Source: Amycolatopsis orientalis DSM 40040 = KCTC 9412 (GTDB lineage Bacteria > Actinomycetota > Actinomycetes > Mycobacteriales > Pseudonocardiaceae). Taken from it: a stretch of 64,000 nt of DNA. Shown here piece by piece: positions 37,359-48,558 of the stretch (the first letter of the stretch is position 1; each line of letters opens with the position of its first letter). The position numbers and the translations under genes were made by a program. Location of the stretch: positions 1 to 64,000 of the forward strand of contig NZ_ASJB01000028.1 of assembly GCF_000478275.1 (NCBI RefSeq). The letters run 5' to 3'. The notes under the pieces are model-generated. The model did not search any database. It had not been told where the DNA came from and saw nothing but the letters and a program-made list of their open reading frames with translations.

Positions 37359-38398
37359 GCGACTGGTTCAACATCTTCCTCGTCGTGGTCCTGCTGCTGG
37401 CCAACGCCTTCTTCGTCGGCGCCGAGTTCACCCTGATCTCGTCGCGGCGTGACAGGCTGGAAGCGTTGCTGGAACAGGGAAAGACCCGCGCGCGGATCGT
37501 CATCAACGCGAGCAGGAACGTCTCGCTGATGCTCGCGGGCGCGCAGCTCGGCATCACGATCTGCTCGCTGCTGCTCGGGCGGCTGGGCGAGCCGGCGATC
37601 GCGCATCAGCTGGCCGGGTTCTTCGAGCTGCTCGGGATCCCCGACGTGCTGCTGCACCCGATCTCGTTCGCGATCGCGCTGGCGTTCATCACCATCCTGC
37701 ACGTCCTCATCGGCGAGATGGTGCCGAAGAACCTCGCGATCGCCGAGCCCGAGCGACTGGCGCTGTGGCTGGTCCCGGTGCACGTGGCCTGGGTCAAGGT
37801 CGCCAACCCGTTCATCTGGCTGCTGAACTTCGTGGCGAACTCGCTGCTGCGCCTGTTCAAGGTCGAGCCGAAGGACGAACTCGAAACCGCCTACACCTCC
37901 GATGAACTCGCCGAACTGCTCAGCGAGTCGCGGCGCGAGGGGCTGCTGGAGCAGTCCGAGCACCAGCGGCTGAGCAAGACGCTGTCGTCGGTGGCGAAGA
38001 CGGTGGCCGACGTGCTGGTCCCGACGGCTCAGCTGACCACGCTGCCCTGCTCGCCCACCCTGGGCGACGTCGAACGCGCGGTGTCCTCGACCGGGTTCTC
38101 GCGGTTCCCGGTGTGCACCGACGACGGGACGCTGACCGGCTATATCCACGTCAAGGACATCCTCGACCTCGTGGGCGAGGATCCGACGACCGTGGTGCCG
38201 TCGGACAAGACGCGCGGGCTGACCGAACTGCGCGCCGACGCCCGGCTGGACGAGGCACTTTCGGCGATGCGCAAGGAAGGCAGTCACCTGGCGCGGGCGC
38301 TGAGCCCGGCGGGGAACGCCGTCGGGGTCGTCGCGCTGGAGGACCTCGTCGAGGAATACGTGGGAACTGTCCGCGACGGTACCCACGTGATGTCGTGA
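37355..38398 (+). CDS. CNNM/CBS transporter without CorC domain
   Basis: A 347-residue paralogue of the preceding gene. The CNNM domain carries EMVPKNLAIAEPERLAL and two CBS repeats follow, ending with GVVALEDLVEEYVGTVRDG. It lacks the C-terminal CorC_HlyC domain, as in mycobacterial Rv1841c. Coupled to the first gene by an ATGA overlap and to the next by GTGA, so the two probably form a heterodimer. Role in divalent-cation efflux is inferred from the family. Confidence 0.92.
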   Translation: MSDWFNIFLVVVLLLANAFFVGAEFTLISSRRDRLEALLEQGKTRARIVINASRNVSLMLAGAQLGITICSLLLGRLGEPAIAHQLAGFFELLGIPDVLLHPISFAIALAFITILHVLIGEMVPKNLAIAEPERLALWLVPVHVAWVKVANPFIWLLNFVANSLLRLFKVEPKDELETAYTSDELAELLSESRREGLLEQSEHQRLSKTLSSVAKTVADVLVPTAQLTTLPCSPTLGDVERAVSSTGFSRFPVCTDDGTLTGYIHVKDILDLVGEDPTTVVPSDKTRGLTELRADARLDEALSAMRKEGSHLARALSPAGNAVGVVALEDLVEEYVGTVRDGTHVMS

Positions 38399-39306
38399 CC
38401 GGCCCGATCGTCCTCCCCGAGCCTGTCTGGCTGGCCAGGGAGGACGACCACGTGACCCGGATGCGGCGCTGGACGACACCGCACCAGCGCCGCCGCTCGC
38501 GGGGCGAGAAGCATCCGGTGCTCGACTTCCTGTTCACCTACTACTCGCACCGGCCCGGGCATCTCGAACGGTGGCAGCCGGGGCCGGGTGTGGTACTCGA
38601 AGGCCGGTCCGCGCACAAGTTCCTGGAGCGGAAGGGATACGTCGAGACCCCGGACGGCGTCATGCTGGATCCGGCGGGTTTCACCGAGGGCCGGGCCAAG
38701 ACCGCCGAATTCGTCCTCGGCCTGCTTTCCGCGACCGCGTCCCGGGCGCCGAGACTCAGTTGTTTCGGGCTCCATGAATGGGCAATGGTTTACCGGGAAT
38801 CGGCGGATGAGGTTCGTCACTCACAACTTCCGCTCCGCCTCGGCTCCGACGGCACGGACGGTGTCGTCGAGTCACTGGAGATCCGGTGCGGGCATTTCGA
38901 CGCCTTCCGGTTCTTCACCGAGCCCGCGCGGCCGCGCAACACGCTGCGGCCGGAGCGGGAGAACCAGATCGAGTTCGAGCAGCCGGGCTGCCTGCACGCG
39001 AACATGGACCTGTTCAAGTGGGCCTACAAACTCGACCCGTTCATCCCCGCCGAGCTGGTCGGGGACTGCTTCGAGCTGGCCGCCGACATCCGGGAGCTGG
39101 ACATGCGCGCCAGCCCGTACGACCTCGCGTCGTACGGGTACTCGCCGGTGCGCATCGAGAGCCCGGAGGGGCGGGCCGAGTACGCTCGCGCCCAGGCCGG
39201 TTTCGCCCACCGGGCCACCCCGCTGCGTGAGCACCTGATAGCGCATTGCCAACTACTCCTGACCGAGTTAAAGAAGGCGCCCGCGACACGCGGAAAACAA
39301 CTGTGA
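38395..39306 (+). CDS. Uncharacterised conserved actinobacterial protein
   Basis: A 303-residue soluble protein whose GTG overlaps the CNNM stop by four bases. Conserved-looking blocks are HPVLDFLFTYYSHRPGHLERWQPG and FGLHEWAMVYR, then GHFDAFRFFTEPARPRNTL and CLHANMDLFKWAYKLDPF, and KWAYKLDPFIPAELVGDCFELA in pattern. Databases often call such proteins 3-methyladenine DNA glycosylase; I see no helix-hairpin-helix or catalytic motif to support that. Function unknown. The constant link to CNNM genes may mean a shared role. Confidence 0.7.
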   Translation: MTGPIVLPEPVWLAREDDHVTRMRRWTTPHQRRRSRGEKHPVLDFLFTYYSHRPGHLERWQPGPGVVLEGRSAHKFLERKGYVETPDGVMLDPAGFTEGRAKTAEFVLGLLSATASRAPRLSCFGLHEWAMVYRESADEVRHSQLPLRLGSDGTDGVVESLEIRCGHFDAFRFFTEPARPRNTLRPERENQIEFEQPGCLHANMDLFKWAYKLDPFIPAELVGDCFELAADIRELDMRASPYDLASYGYSPVRIESPEGRAEYARAQAGFAHRATPLREHLIAHCQLLLTELKKAPATRGKQL

Positions 39307-39399
39307 GTTGCCACATTCCCCGTAACATCCTCCCCTGTTAGAGTGATAACGGTTTGATTGCATACGCAGCGCGAGCGCGCACGTTTCGAAAGGACAACG

Positions 39400-40086
39400 A
39401 TGGGGCGACACAGCGTGGCCGAGGAGCCGGTGCCGCATCCCCTCGATCCGCCGAAGCGGCCCCAGGGTCGCGGTGAGGCGACCGGTTCGCACCGGATCGT
39501 CGGGAAGAAGGCCCCGCGGCGCCGGATCGCCAAGTGGCCGATCGCCTGCCTGGTCCTCGTGGTCCTGGTCGCGATCGGTGTGTTCGGCTGGAACTGGGCG
39601 GACGGGGAACTCAACACCCGCGCCGAGGCCCAGGCCAAGGCCTGCAGCGCCGGTGACACCCCGATGCGGGTGGTCGTCACCCCCAGCATCGAGAAACCGG
39701 TCCGCGCGGCGGCCGAACGCTGGAACAACGCCGCGACCGTGGTCCGCGACCACTGTGTGATCATCCAGATCGACGCCCTGTCCTCGGCGGCCGTGCTCGA
39801 CGGCCTCGTCGGGCGCACGAACCTGGACTCCATCGGCGGTCTCCCCGCCGCCTGGATCCCCGAGTCGTCCTACTGGGTGACAGAGCTGAACACCGCCAAG
39901 CCCGAACTGATCGGTTCGCCCGCCCAGTCGGTCGCGACGGCGCGTTCGGCCGACTACCCGCTCGTCGGGCTCGCCGGCAAGACCATCGACGAGGTCCAGA
40001 TGCGCGCCTCGCAGACGTTCCGGCAGTTCCTGCAGCAGCCGGCCCAGCAGGCCGACTTCGCCGCCGCGGGCATCAAGGCCACCTGA
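39400..40086 (+). CDS. Membrane-anchored substrate-binding-like protein, possibly truncated Rv1836c type
   Basis: A 228-residue protein. The ATG at 39400 follows GAAAGGACAACG. An N-terminal cytoplasmic segment starting MGRHS and rich in Pro/Arg is followed by one helix (about 49-69) and an extracellular domain containing TPSIEKPVRAAAERWN and PESSYWVTEL. The blocks resemble the solute-binding part of longer MGRHS proteins that add a VWA domain (Rv1836c type). Here it ends after about 160 extracellular residues (QADFAAAGIKAT) and no VWA domain follows. A palindrome sits 28 bases beyond the stop. Confidence 0.65.
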   Translation: MGRHSVAEEPVPHPLDPPKRPQGRGEATGSHRIVGKKAPRRRIAKWPIACLVLVVLVAIGVFGWNWADGELNTRAEAQAKACSAGDTPMRVVVTPSIEKPVRAAAERWNNAATVVRDHCVIIQIDALSSAAVLDGLVGRTNLDSIGGLPAAWIPESSYWVTELNTAKPELIGSPAQSVATARSADYPLVGLAGKTIDEVQMRASQTFRQFLQQPAQQADFAAAGIKAT

Positions 40087-40113
40087 GCCGCCGAAGCACA
40101 AAGAGCCGTAATG

Positions 40114-40168
40114 GCGCGTGAAGGCCCCCTTTCCTCGGCTGAGCCGAGGAAAGGGGGCCTTCACGCGC
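40114..40168. repeat. Family A palindrome between convergent genes
   Basis: Arms of 27 bases (40114-40140 and 40142-40168) around one G. The arm contains GTGAAGGCCCCCTTTCC and differs from the 1421 copy in only a few positions. It ends 11 bases before the aldo/keto reductase stop. Confidence 0.92.
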
Positions 40169-40178
40169 AGCCGGACCG

Positions 40179-41006
40179 CTAGACCAGGTCGAAGGTGTCC
40201 GGGTCGGGCCCGGTGCGAGTGCCGTCGTCGAATTCGGCGAGGGCGGCCAGATCGTCTTCGGCGAGTTCGAAGTCGAAGACGTCGAAGTTCTCCCGGATCC
40301 GGGACGGCGTCACGGATTTCGGGATGGCCACCGTGCCGAGCTGCAGATGCCAGCGCAGCACCAGCTGCGCGGGGCTCTTGCCGTACTTGGCCGCCAGGGC
40401 GGTCAGGGTCGCGTCGGACAGCAGGGATCCCTGCGCGAGCGGACTCCAGGCCTCGGTGACGATGCCGTGCGCGGCGTGGAACTCCCGGAGCGCCTTCTGC
40501 TGCAGCCGGGGGTGCAGCTCGACCTGGTTGACCGCGGGCACGATCCCCGTCTCGTCGAACAGCCGCCGCAGATGCGGCTCGTGGAAGTTCGAGACGCCGA
40601 TCGCCCGCACCCGCCCGTCCGCGTAGAGCTTTTCCAGCGCCCGCCACGTTTCGACGTACTTGCCGAGCGTGGGCATCGGCCAGTGGATCAGGTACAGGTC
40701 CACCCGGTCCAGGCCCAGCTCGGCCAGGCTGGCGTCGAAGGCGCGCAGAGTCTCGTCGTAGCCGTGGCCCGGATTCGGCAGTTTCGTGGTGATGAACAGT
40801 TCGTCGCGAGGCACGCCCGCCGAGCGGATCGCCTCGCCGACACCGGCTTCGTTCCGGTATGACGCGGCGGTGTCGATGCTGCGGTACCCGGCTTCGATCG
40901 CGGTCCGGACGACCTTGGCCGTATCGCCCGCGGGCACCTGCCAGACGCCGAAACCGAGTTGGGGGATGGCTACCTCGTTGTTCAGGACGACGGAAGGCAC
41001 GGCCAT
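40179..41006 (-). CDS. Aldo/keto reductase
   Basis: A 275-residue NADPH-dependent reductase of the AKR5 type. The catalytic tetrad is visible: D in SIDTAASYRNE, Y in the same block, K in TTKLPNPGHGY, H in LYLIHWPMP. GVSNFHEPHLRRLF and the C-terminal IPKSVTPSRIRENFDVF bind NADPH. It reduces aldehydes or keto compounds; the substrate is open. It lies 48 bases downstream of the XRE regulator on the same strand and may be under it. Confidence 0.92.
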   Translation of the reverse strand: MAVPSVVLNNEVAIPQLGFGVWQVPAGDTAKVVRTAIEAGYRSIDTAASYRNEAGVGEAIRSAGVPRDELFITTKLPNPGHGYDETLRAFDASLAELGLDRVDLYLIHWPMPTLGKYVETWRALEKLYADGRVRAIGVSNFHEPHLRRLFDETGIVPAVNQVELHPRLQQKALREFHAAHGIVTEAWSPLAQGSLLSDATLTALAAKYGKSPAQLVLRWHLQLGTVAIPKSVTPSRIRENFDVFDFELAEDDLAALAEFDDGTRTGPDPDTFDLV

Positions 41007-41054
41007 GGATGCAGAATCCTCACTGGGGTCTGTGGCAGGACTTCTTGCCCCGCA

Positions 41055-41876
41055 TCATTCCACCCCGCGCGCGGCGTACGCGCGCAGATACTCGGCCGTG
41101 TCCGCGTCGGCCGGGAAGAAGGACTCGATCACCAGCTCGGCGACCGTGATGTCCAACGGCGTCCCGAACGTGGAAACCGTGCTGAAGAACGTGAGATCCA
41201 CGCCCTCGTGCCGCAGCCGCAGCGGGACGAAGATGTCACCCGGGCCGGGGACCTCCACCTCGGGGACCGGATCGTCGCACGGATAGGCGGCCAGCTCCTC
41301 CAGCAGTTCCGTCAGCGCCGGATCCGCCGTCTGGGTCACCTGGCGCCGCAGCCTGCCGAGCAGATGGGCCCGCCACTCCCCCAGGTTGAGCACATGCGGC
41401 GCCATCCCCTCCGGGTGCAGGGTCAGCCGCAGGACGTTGACCGGCGCCGTCATCAAGGTGGGCGACACCAGATCGGTCATGATCGACACGCTCGCGTTGG
41501 CGTCGACCAGGTTCCACCCGCGATCGACGACGGCGGCCGGGTACGGCTCGTGACTCGTCATCAGCTGCCGGACGGCCTGGCGTACCGCGGCCAGCTCCGG
41601 GTCGCCGAGCCCGCTCTCCGGGTACGCGGGCGCGTAACCCGCCGCCAGCAGCAGCTGGTTGCGTTCCCGCAAGGGCACCTCCAGGTGTTCTCCCAGCCGC
41701 AGCACCATGTCGCGGCTGGGCTTGGACCGCCCGGTCTCCACGAAGCTCAGATGCCTGGTCGAGATCTCGGCGTTGATGGCGAGGTCGAGCTGGCTGATCC
41801 GGCGGCGATCGCGCCATTCCCGCAGGAGTTCGCCGACGGGGCGGCCCACACGGCCCGCCGTCACTGTGGTCGTCAC
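41055..41876 (-). CDS. XRE-family regulator with MmyB-like ligand-binding domain
   Basis: About 273 residues. The N-terminal helix-turn-helix is LLREWRDRRRISQLDLAINAEISTRHLSFVETGRSKPS in pattern, typical of MmyB/XRE proteins, followed by a PAS-like domain with AVVDRGWNLVDANAS and GMAPHVLNLGEWRAHLL. The start at the GTG 41876 gives the usual N-terminus TTTVTAGRVGRPVGELL; a GTG at 41894 is possible. It is divergent from the SnoaL-like gene. MmyB-like proteins bind fatty acids in known structures; the ligand here is unknown. Confidence 0.85.
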   Translation of the reverse strand: MTTTVTAGRVGRPVGELLREWRDRRRISQLDLAINAEISTRHLSFVETGRSKPSRDMVLRLGEHLEVPLRERNQLLLAAGYAPAYPESGLGDPELAAVRQAVRQLMTSHEPYPAAVVDRGWNLVDANASVSIMTDLVSPTLMTAPVNVLRLTLHPEGMAPHVLNLGEWRAHLLGRLRRQVTQTADPALTELLEELAAYPCDDPVPEVEVPGPGDIFVPLRLRHEGVDLTFFSTVSTFGTPLDITVAELVIESFFPADADTAEYLRAYAARGVE

Positions 41877-41912
41877 GAGCACGAACTTACGCACCGCGTC
41901 CGCGGCGCCGCC

Positions 41913-41929
41913 ATTACCTCACGCGTAAT
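41913..41929. promoter_or_regulatory. ATTAC-N7-GTAAT inverted repeat
   Basis: ATTAC (41913-41917) and GTAAT (41925-41929) form an inverted repeat in the divergent region between the XRE gene and the SnoaL-like gene. TTACGC also occurs in the regulator's own start region. It is a candidate operator for the XRE protein. Confidence 0.4.
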
Positions 41930-41997
41930 CGACGCGACCCACCCTCGGCCGACAGAGTTGCGTCATCGGTTACCCCACAACGGAACAAGGAGACACC

Positions 41998-42360
41998 ATG
42001 TCGGACATCCAGCGCGTCGCCGAGCAGTACATCGCCGTGTGGAACGAGACGGACACCGCAAAGCGCCGTGCGCTCATCGCCGAGGTGTTCACCGAGGACG
42101 CCACCTACACCGACCCGCTCGGCGCGGTCACCGGCCACGACGGTGTCGACGGCTTCATCGCCGGCGCGCAGGCCCAGTTCGCCGGGCTGACCTTCAGCCT
42201 GCCCGCGGCCCCCGAAGCGCACCACGACATCGCGCGGTTCCAGTGGTACCTCGGCGCTCCCGGCGCCGACGAGCCGCTCGCGATCGGCTTCGACGTGATC
42301 ACCGTCGAGAACGGGCGCATCAAGCAGGTGCTGGGCTTTCTGGACAAGATGCCCGGCTGA
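41998..42360 (+). CDS. SnoaL-like/NTF2-fold protein
   Basis: A 120-residue protein with the SnoaL pattern: QYIAVWNETDTAKRRALIAEVFTEDATYTDPLG, then ARFQWYLG, then IGFDVITVENGRIKQVLGFLD at the C-terminus. AAGGAGA precedes the ATG. SnoaL-like proteins are cone-shaped isomerases, hydratases or small-ligand binders. Being divergent from the XRE regulator suggests that regulator controls it. No catalytic residue can be assigned. It ends one base from the opposing gcvP stop. Confidence 0.85.
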   Translation: MSDIQRVAEQYIAVWNETDTAKRRALIAEVFTEDATYTDPLGAVTGHDGVDGFIAGAQAQFAGLTFSLPAAPEAHHDIARFQWYLGAPGADEPLAIGFDVITVENGRIKQVLGFLDKMPG

Positions 42361-42361
42361 C

Positions 42362-45241
<2,880 letters not shown>

Positions 45242-45289
45242 CGGGGACCTCCCAGGACGCGGGGGTGAGGCCGGGACGGATGTCCTGGC

Positions 45290-45508
45290 CCTCCCCACTC
45301 TGTCCGTACTCCCGTGGGAGCGCCTGAGAGTTTCGCCCGAGTGTTGAGCCGGGCTTGCACCGTCGGCGGGGCCGCCAGGCTGTGACCTGGCGAACCACTT
45401 TCCAGAGGCGTCTCGTCCGCGCGGTCCAGGGTGCCTGAGAGGTTCCGGGGAGGACTTGCTCCTTCGGCGCCGAGCTCAACGGTTATCGACTCGGTCTCTC
45501 CCGCGCGG
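45290..45508 (-). ncRNA. Tandem glycine riboswitch upstream of gcvP
   Basis: Read on the minus strand, the leader begins GCGGGAGAGACC (about 45506-45494). It contains CCGAAGGAGCAA and CTCTCAGGCACC, and ends aptamer 1 near CGCCTCTGGAAAG (45410). A second aptamer follows with GGTGCAAGCCCGG, AACTCTCAGGCGC and GGACAGAGTGGGGA (to 45290). CTCTCAGGC occurs once in each aptamer, the classical glycine-binding core. It turns on gcvP when glycine is abundant. It explains most of the 318-base gap between gcvP and the MerR gene. Confidence 0.92.
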
Positions 45509-45559
45509 ATTCGTCGACCGCGGAAGTGAGCCTACCCTGCCGCGCGCGCGGCTTCATGA

Positions 45560-46141
45560 TCAGCCGGTGCGACGTGCGTTACGGCGCTGTGTGAGTTCGT
45601 CCGGCGCGACGGTTTCGATCGTGCCGCCGTCGGCGCGTTCGGCCGGGAACTCGTGGATGGTGCCGCTGATCTCCTGCATCGCGCCGCTGACGGCGATACC
45701 GAAGACGCCCTGACCGCCCTGCAGTAAATCGACGATCTCTTCGGGCGAGGTGCATTCGTAGACGGTGGTGCCGTCGGAGAACAGGGTGACCCTGGCGAGG
45801 TCACGGACGCCGCGCAGGCGCAGATGGTCGACCGCGACCCGGATGTTCTGCAACGAGACGCCGGTGTCCAGCAGTCGTTTGACGACCTTCAGGACGAGGA
45901 TGTCCTTGAACGAGTACAGCCGCTGCGAACCGGAGCCGTGCGCCGTGCGGATACTCGGCGCGACCAGCTTCGTCCTGGCCCAGTAGTCGAGCTGCCGGTA
46001 GGTGATCCCGGCGATCTGACAGGCTGCGGGACCGCGGTAACCGACGAGTTCGTCCGGGAGGGAAGAGTCGGGGAACAGCTCACCCTGCTCGCCGTCAGCG
46101 ACCGGAACGAGCGGCTCTTGAGGGCTACCAGCCTCGACCAC
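45560..46141 (-). CDS. MerR-family regulator, Rv1830 type
   Basis: About 193 residues from the GTG at 46141, which has GGGGAGG six bases upstream; the frame runs further but without a comparable site. YRGPAACQIAGITYRQLDYWARTKLVAPS is a MerR winged helix in pattern and the following SFKDILVLKVVKRLLDTGVSLQNIR forms its dimerisation part. A C-terminal domain contains FSDGTTVYECTSPEEIVDLLQGGQG. Same order as mycobacterial Rv1830 beside gcvB and Rv1829; in mycobacteria this gene affects cell division. Confidence 0.88.
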   Translation of the reverse strand: MVEAGSPQEPLVPVADGEQGELFPDSSLPDELVGYRGPAACQIAGITYRQLDYWARTKLVAPSIRTAHGSGSQRLYSFKDILVLKVVKRLLDTGVSLQNIRVAVDHLRLRGVRDLARVTLFSDGTTVYECTSPEEIVDLLQGGQGVFGIAVSGAMQEISGTIHEFPAERADGGTIETVAPDELTQRRNARRTG

Positions 46142-46373
46142 GCCATGCCTCCCCTCGCCCGACCTGGCGGCCGGCGAACAAAGCCGCGCGAACCCAGGTG
46201 AGTCCGCACCGGAGTGAACCGTCAAGACGGATGCCCCGGACATCCGAATCACACCTTGGCGATTTACCTCCATTGACGGTAAGCGCGTCCGGCAAAGCGG
46301 TCAACGCGACGCGCGGTCGGCCTCAAGCTCTTCTTGAGACTTCTTCGGAACAGTCCCCCGATCGGCTGCGCGC

Positions 46374-46418
46374 TTGCCACTTTTACTCAGTCGTGTTAAT
46401 TTTTACTCATGCAAGTAA
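46374..46418 (+). promoter_or_regulatory. Leaderless promoter and palindrome before the TetR gene
   Basis: TTGCCA (46374-46379) and TAATTT (46397-46402) are 17 bases apart, which puts transcription start on the ATG at 46409. No Shine-Dalgarno sequence exists. TTTTACTCA occurs at 46381 and again at 46402. TTACT-CATGCA-AGTAA (46403-46418) forms an inverted repeat over the start codon, a likely site for the TetR protein itself. The remainder of 46142-46373 shows no other feature. Confidence 0.6.
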
Positions 46419-47053
46419 CACCTTCGACACAAGGCGCCCTGCAAGAGGTGCAGGCCGAACTGGGGTTGTCGGTCACCGAGGCCGCCCGGCGGGCGCAGAT
46501 CATCGGGGCCACGATCGCGACGATCTCCGATCTCGGCTACCACAAGACGTCGTTCGCGAAGATCAAGGAGCGGGCCGGGCTGTCCAGCACGCGGATCATC
46601 TCGTACCACTTCACCAACAAGGCGGGCCTGATGCAGGCCGTGGTCACCACCGCGACCGGCATGAAGGACAAGTTCCTCGAGGAACGGACCCAGGGCACGA
46701 CCGACCGGGCCGGGCTGCTGCGCGGCTACATCGAGTCGGAGATCGCGTTCCTCGGCTCGTACCCGGAACTGGTGCGGGTCATGGTCGAGATGGCTTCGAG
46801 CGGTTCCGACGCGGAGGGCTGGTTCATGTCGGCCCCGATCGTCGAGGAGTTCCGCACCGGCCGGCTCGAACGCCAGCTACGGCAAGGGCAACGGGAAGGC
46901 GCTTTCGGCGAGTTCGCGCCGGATGTGATGGCGCTTTCGATCGCGCAGGCCATCGACGGCGTCGCCGCGAAGTTCGCGGCGGATCCGAAGCTGGATCTGG
47001 AGCGGTACGGCCGGGAACTGGCGGACCTGTTCACGCGCGCGACCGCCGCCTGA
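46409..47053 (+). CDS. TetR-family regulator, leaderless
   Basis: A 214-residue TetR protein. The helix-turn-helix is IIGATIATISDLGYHKTSFAKIKERAGLSSTRIISYHF in pattern; the C-terminal domain has FLGSYPELVRVMVEM and a second group ending FTRATAA. No ribosome site exists and the ATG sits at the predicted transcription start. It lies inside the conserved gcv/ftsR block, where mycobacteria have no TetR gene, so it looks inserted. It is followed after two bases by a family B palindrome. The target besides itself is unknown. Confidence 0.88.
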   Translation: MQVTPSTQGALQEVQAELGLSVTEAARRAQIIGATIATISDLGYHKTSFAKIKERAGLSSTRIISYHFTNKAGLMQAVVTTATGMKDKFLEERTQGTTDRAGLLRGYIESEIAFLGSYPELVRVMVEMASSGSDAEGWFMSAPIVEEFRTGRLERQLRQGQREGAFGEFAPDVMALSIAQAIDGVAAKFAADPKLDLERYGRELADLFTRATAA

Positions 47054-47054
47054 G

Positions 47055-47098
47055 TCGTGAGTGGTAATGACGGTTCTAACCGTCATTACCACTCACGA
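47055..47098. repeat. Family B palindrome, perfect
   Basis: CGTGAGTGGTAATGACGGTT pairs with its complement around CT (20-base arms 47056-47075 and 47078-47097, with one more pair outside). It begins two bases after the TetR stop and ends seven bases before the DUF151 stop. It is the intact reference for the split copy at 15695-16051. Confidence 0.92.
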
Positions 47099-47104
47099 GC
47101 CCGG

Positions 47105-47578
47105 TCACGTATCCGCGCCGCGGAAGTCTTCCGGCGAGACCGAGTCGAGGAACTCGCGGAACTTCTCGACCTCGTCCTCCTGCTCGTCGGGGATGATGAG
47201 GCCCGCTTCCTCCAGCACCGCGTCCACGGCGTGGATCGGGACCCCGACCCGCAGCGCCAGCGCCACCGAATCGCTCGGCCGCGCCGAAACCCGGATATCC
47301 CCGTCGAAGACCAGTTCCGCGAAGAACGTGCCTTCCTTCAGGTCGGTGATGACGACCTGTTCCAGCTCACGGCCCAGTGCTCCGATGACCTCTTTGAGCA
47401 GGTCATGGGTCAGCGGACGGGCCGGGCGGACTCCCTGCTGCTCCAAGGCGATGGCGGTGGCCTCGACCGAGCCGATCCAGATCGGCAGGTAGCGCTCGCC
47501 TTCGGTTTCCCGCAGCAACAAGATCGGCTGATTGGCGGGCAGCTCCACCCGCACGCCGACGACGCGCATCTCGCTCAT
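47105..47578 (-). CDS. DUF151 bifunctional-nuclease family protein, Rv1829 type
   Basis: A 157-residue protein. MRVVGVRVELPANQPILLLRE and LPIWIGSVEATAIALEQQGV are the DUF151 core, and the C-terminal GVPIHAVDAVLEEAGLIIPDEQEDEVEKFREFL is an acidic extension in pattern. GGGAGG lies about ten bases before the ATG. Some plant and Thermotoga members were described as nucleases; mycobacterial Rv1829 has unknown function. It sits between MerR genes as in mycobacteria. Confidence 0.9.
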   Translation of the reverse strand: MSEMRVVGVRVELPANQPILLLRETEGERYLPIWIGSVEATAIALEQQGVRPARPLTHDLLKEVIGALGRELEQVVITDLKEGTFFAELVFDGDIRVSARPSDSVALALRVGVPIHAVDAVLEEAGLIIPDEQEDEVEKFREFLDSVSPEDFRGADT

Positions 47579-47796
47579 CGGGCTTCGCCTCCCTCTCGTG
47601 CACACGGGCTGCAGCGCTTGTCTCGACGACCAAGCGACGGCACTTCCGACGCTACCCGTCTTCCGAGCGCTGTGCTCGCTGTCCGGACATTCTCGGTTCG
47701 CTCGCGGCAAACCCGACTCTCACGGTACGGCATAGGGTGCCGAACATTCAGTCATTGACAACTGACCTCACAACGGTTCCCGGTCCCCGGAGCCGC

Positions 47797-48558
47797 TCAA
47801 CCGCCCGTGACGGCCCGTATTCCGGCCTTCACCAAGAGCGTATGTAACGCGACGGTCAGCGCGGCGAGCTCGCGGACGACTTCATCGCCCCTCGCTTGGG
47901 CGTCCTCGTCACGGTGCCGATACACCGGGGTCACGATCTGCTCCAGCAGGCCGACCTCACGGTCGGCCGCGGCCCGGAAGGCACGCAGATGTCTCGGCTC
48001 GATACCGAATTCGGTCATCGCCTTCACGGTCTTCGCCACGAGGACCGCGTCCGGGTCGAAGAAACCCGCCGCTCCAGGGCGAACGAGACCGTATTGCCGC
48101 AGCTCAGCCAGGGTGGCGGCATCGATGCCCGCCTGGCGGAGCAGATCTTCCTCGGTCAGCCTGATCTCGCGATCGCTCTCGAAGTCCCCGGGGGACGGCA
48201 GTCCGCCGTTCTCCCCCGGGGCGTCGAGTGAAACGAGTTTCCGCGGCGGTCTGGGCCCCGCCGCCGAGGGCACGGCGCCCTGATCCGCCGCGTCCAGCTG
48301 TTCCTTGATGACCTTCAGCGGAAGGTAGTGATCCCGCTGGGCGGACAGGACGAACCGCAACCGCTCCACGTCCGCCGGAGCGAACTGCCGGTACCCCGAC
48401 GGGGTCCGGCCCGGCTGGACCAGACCCTCCGCCTCGAGGAACCGGATCTTGGAGATGGTGACATCGGGGAAATCGCCGCGCAGCTGTGCCAGCACGGCTC
48501 CGATGCTCAACCCATCGCGCTGCGACGCATCCCGATCAGGCCGCCCGGCCGCCGTCAC
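47797..48558 (-). CDS. ftsR: FtsR, MerR-family cell-division regulator
   Basis: A 253-residue MerR-like protein. SIGAVLAQLRGDFPDVTISKIRFLEAEGLVQPGRTPSGYRQF is the FtsR/Rv1828 DNA-binding region in pattern, with unusual C-terminal helices (GDEVVRELAALTVALHTLLVKAG). FtsR activates ftsZ in Corynebacterium. Its GTG overlaps the garA stop by four bases, matching the garA-ftsR order of mycobacteria. The 218-base gap to the DUF151 gene shows no clear site; it probably holds that gene's promoter. Confidence 0.93.
   Translation of the reverse strand: MTAAGRPDRDASQRDGLSIGAVLAQLRGDFPDVTISKIRFLEAEGLVQPGRTPSGYRQFAPADVERLRFVLSAQRDHYLPLKVIKEQLDAADQGAVPSAAGPRPPRKLVSLDAPGENGGLPSPGDFESDREIRLTEEDLLRQAGIDAATLAELRQYGLVRPGAAGFFDPDAVLVAKTVKAMTEFGIEPRHLRAFRAAADREVGLLEQIVTPVYRHRDEDAQARGDEVVRELAALTVALHTLLVKAGIRAVTGG

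Noticed and set aside
38395..39306. 3-methyladenine DNA glycosylase
   Set aside because: Relatives carry that name in databases, but no helix-hairpin-helix motif or catalytic aspartate of a DNA glycosylase can be seen.
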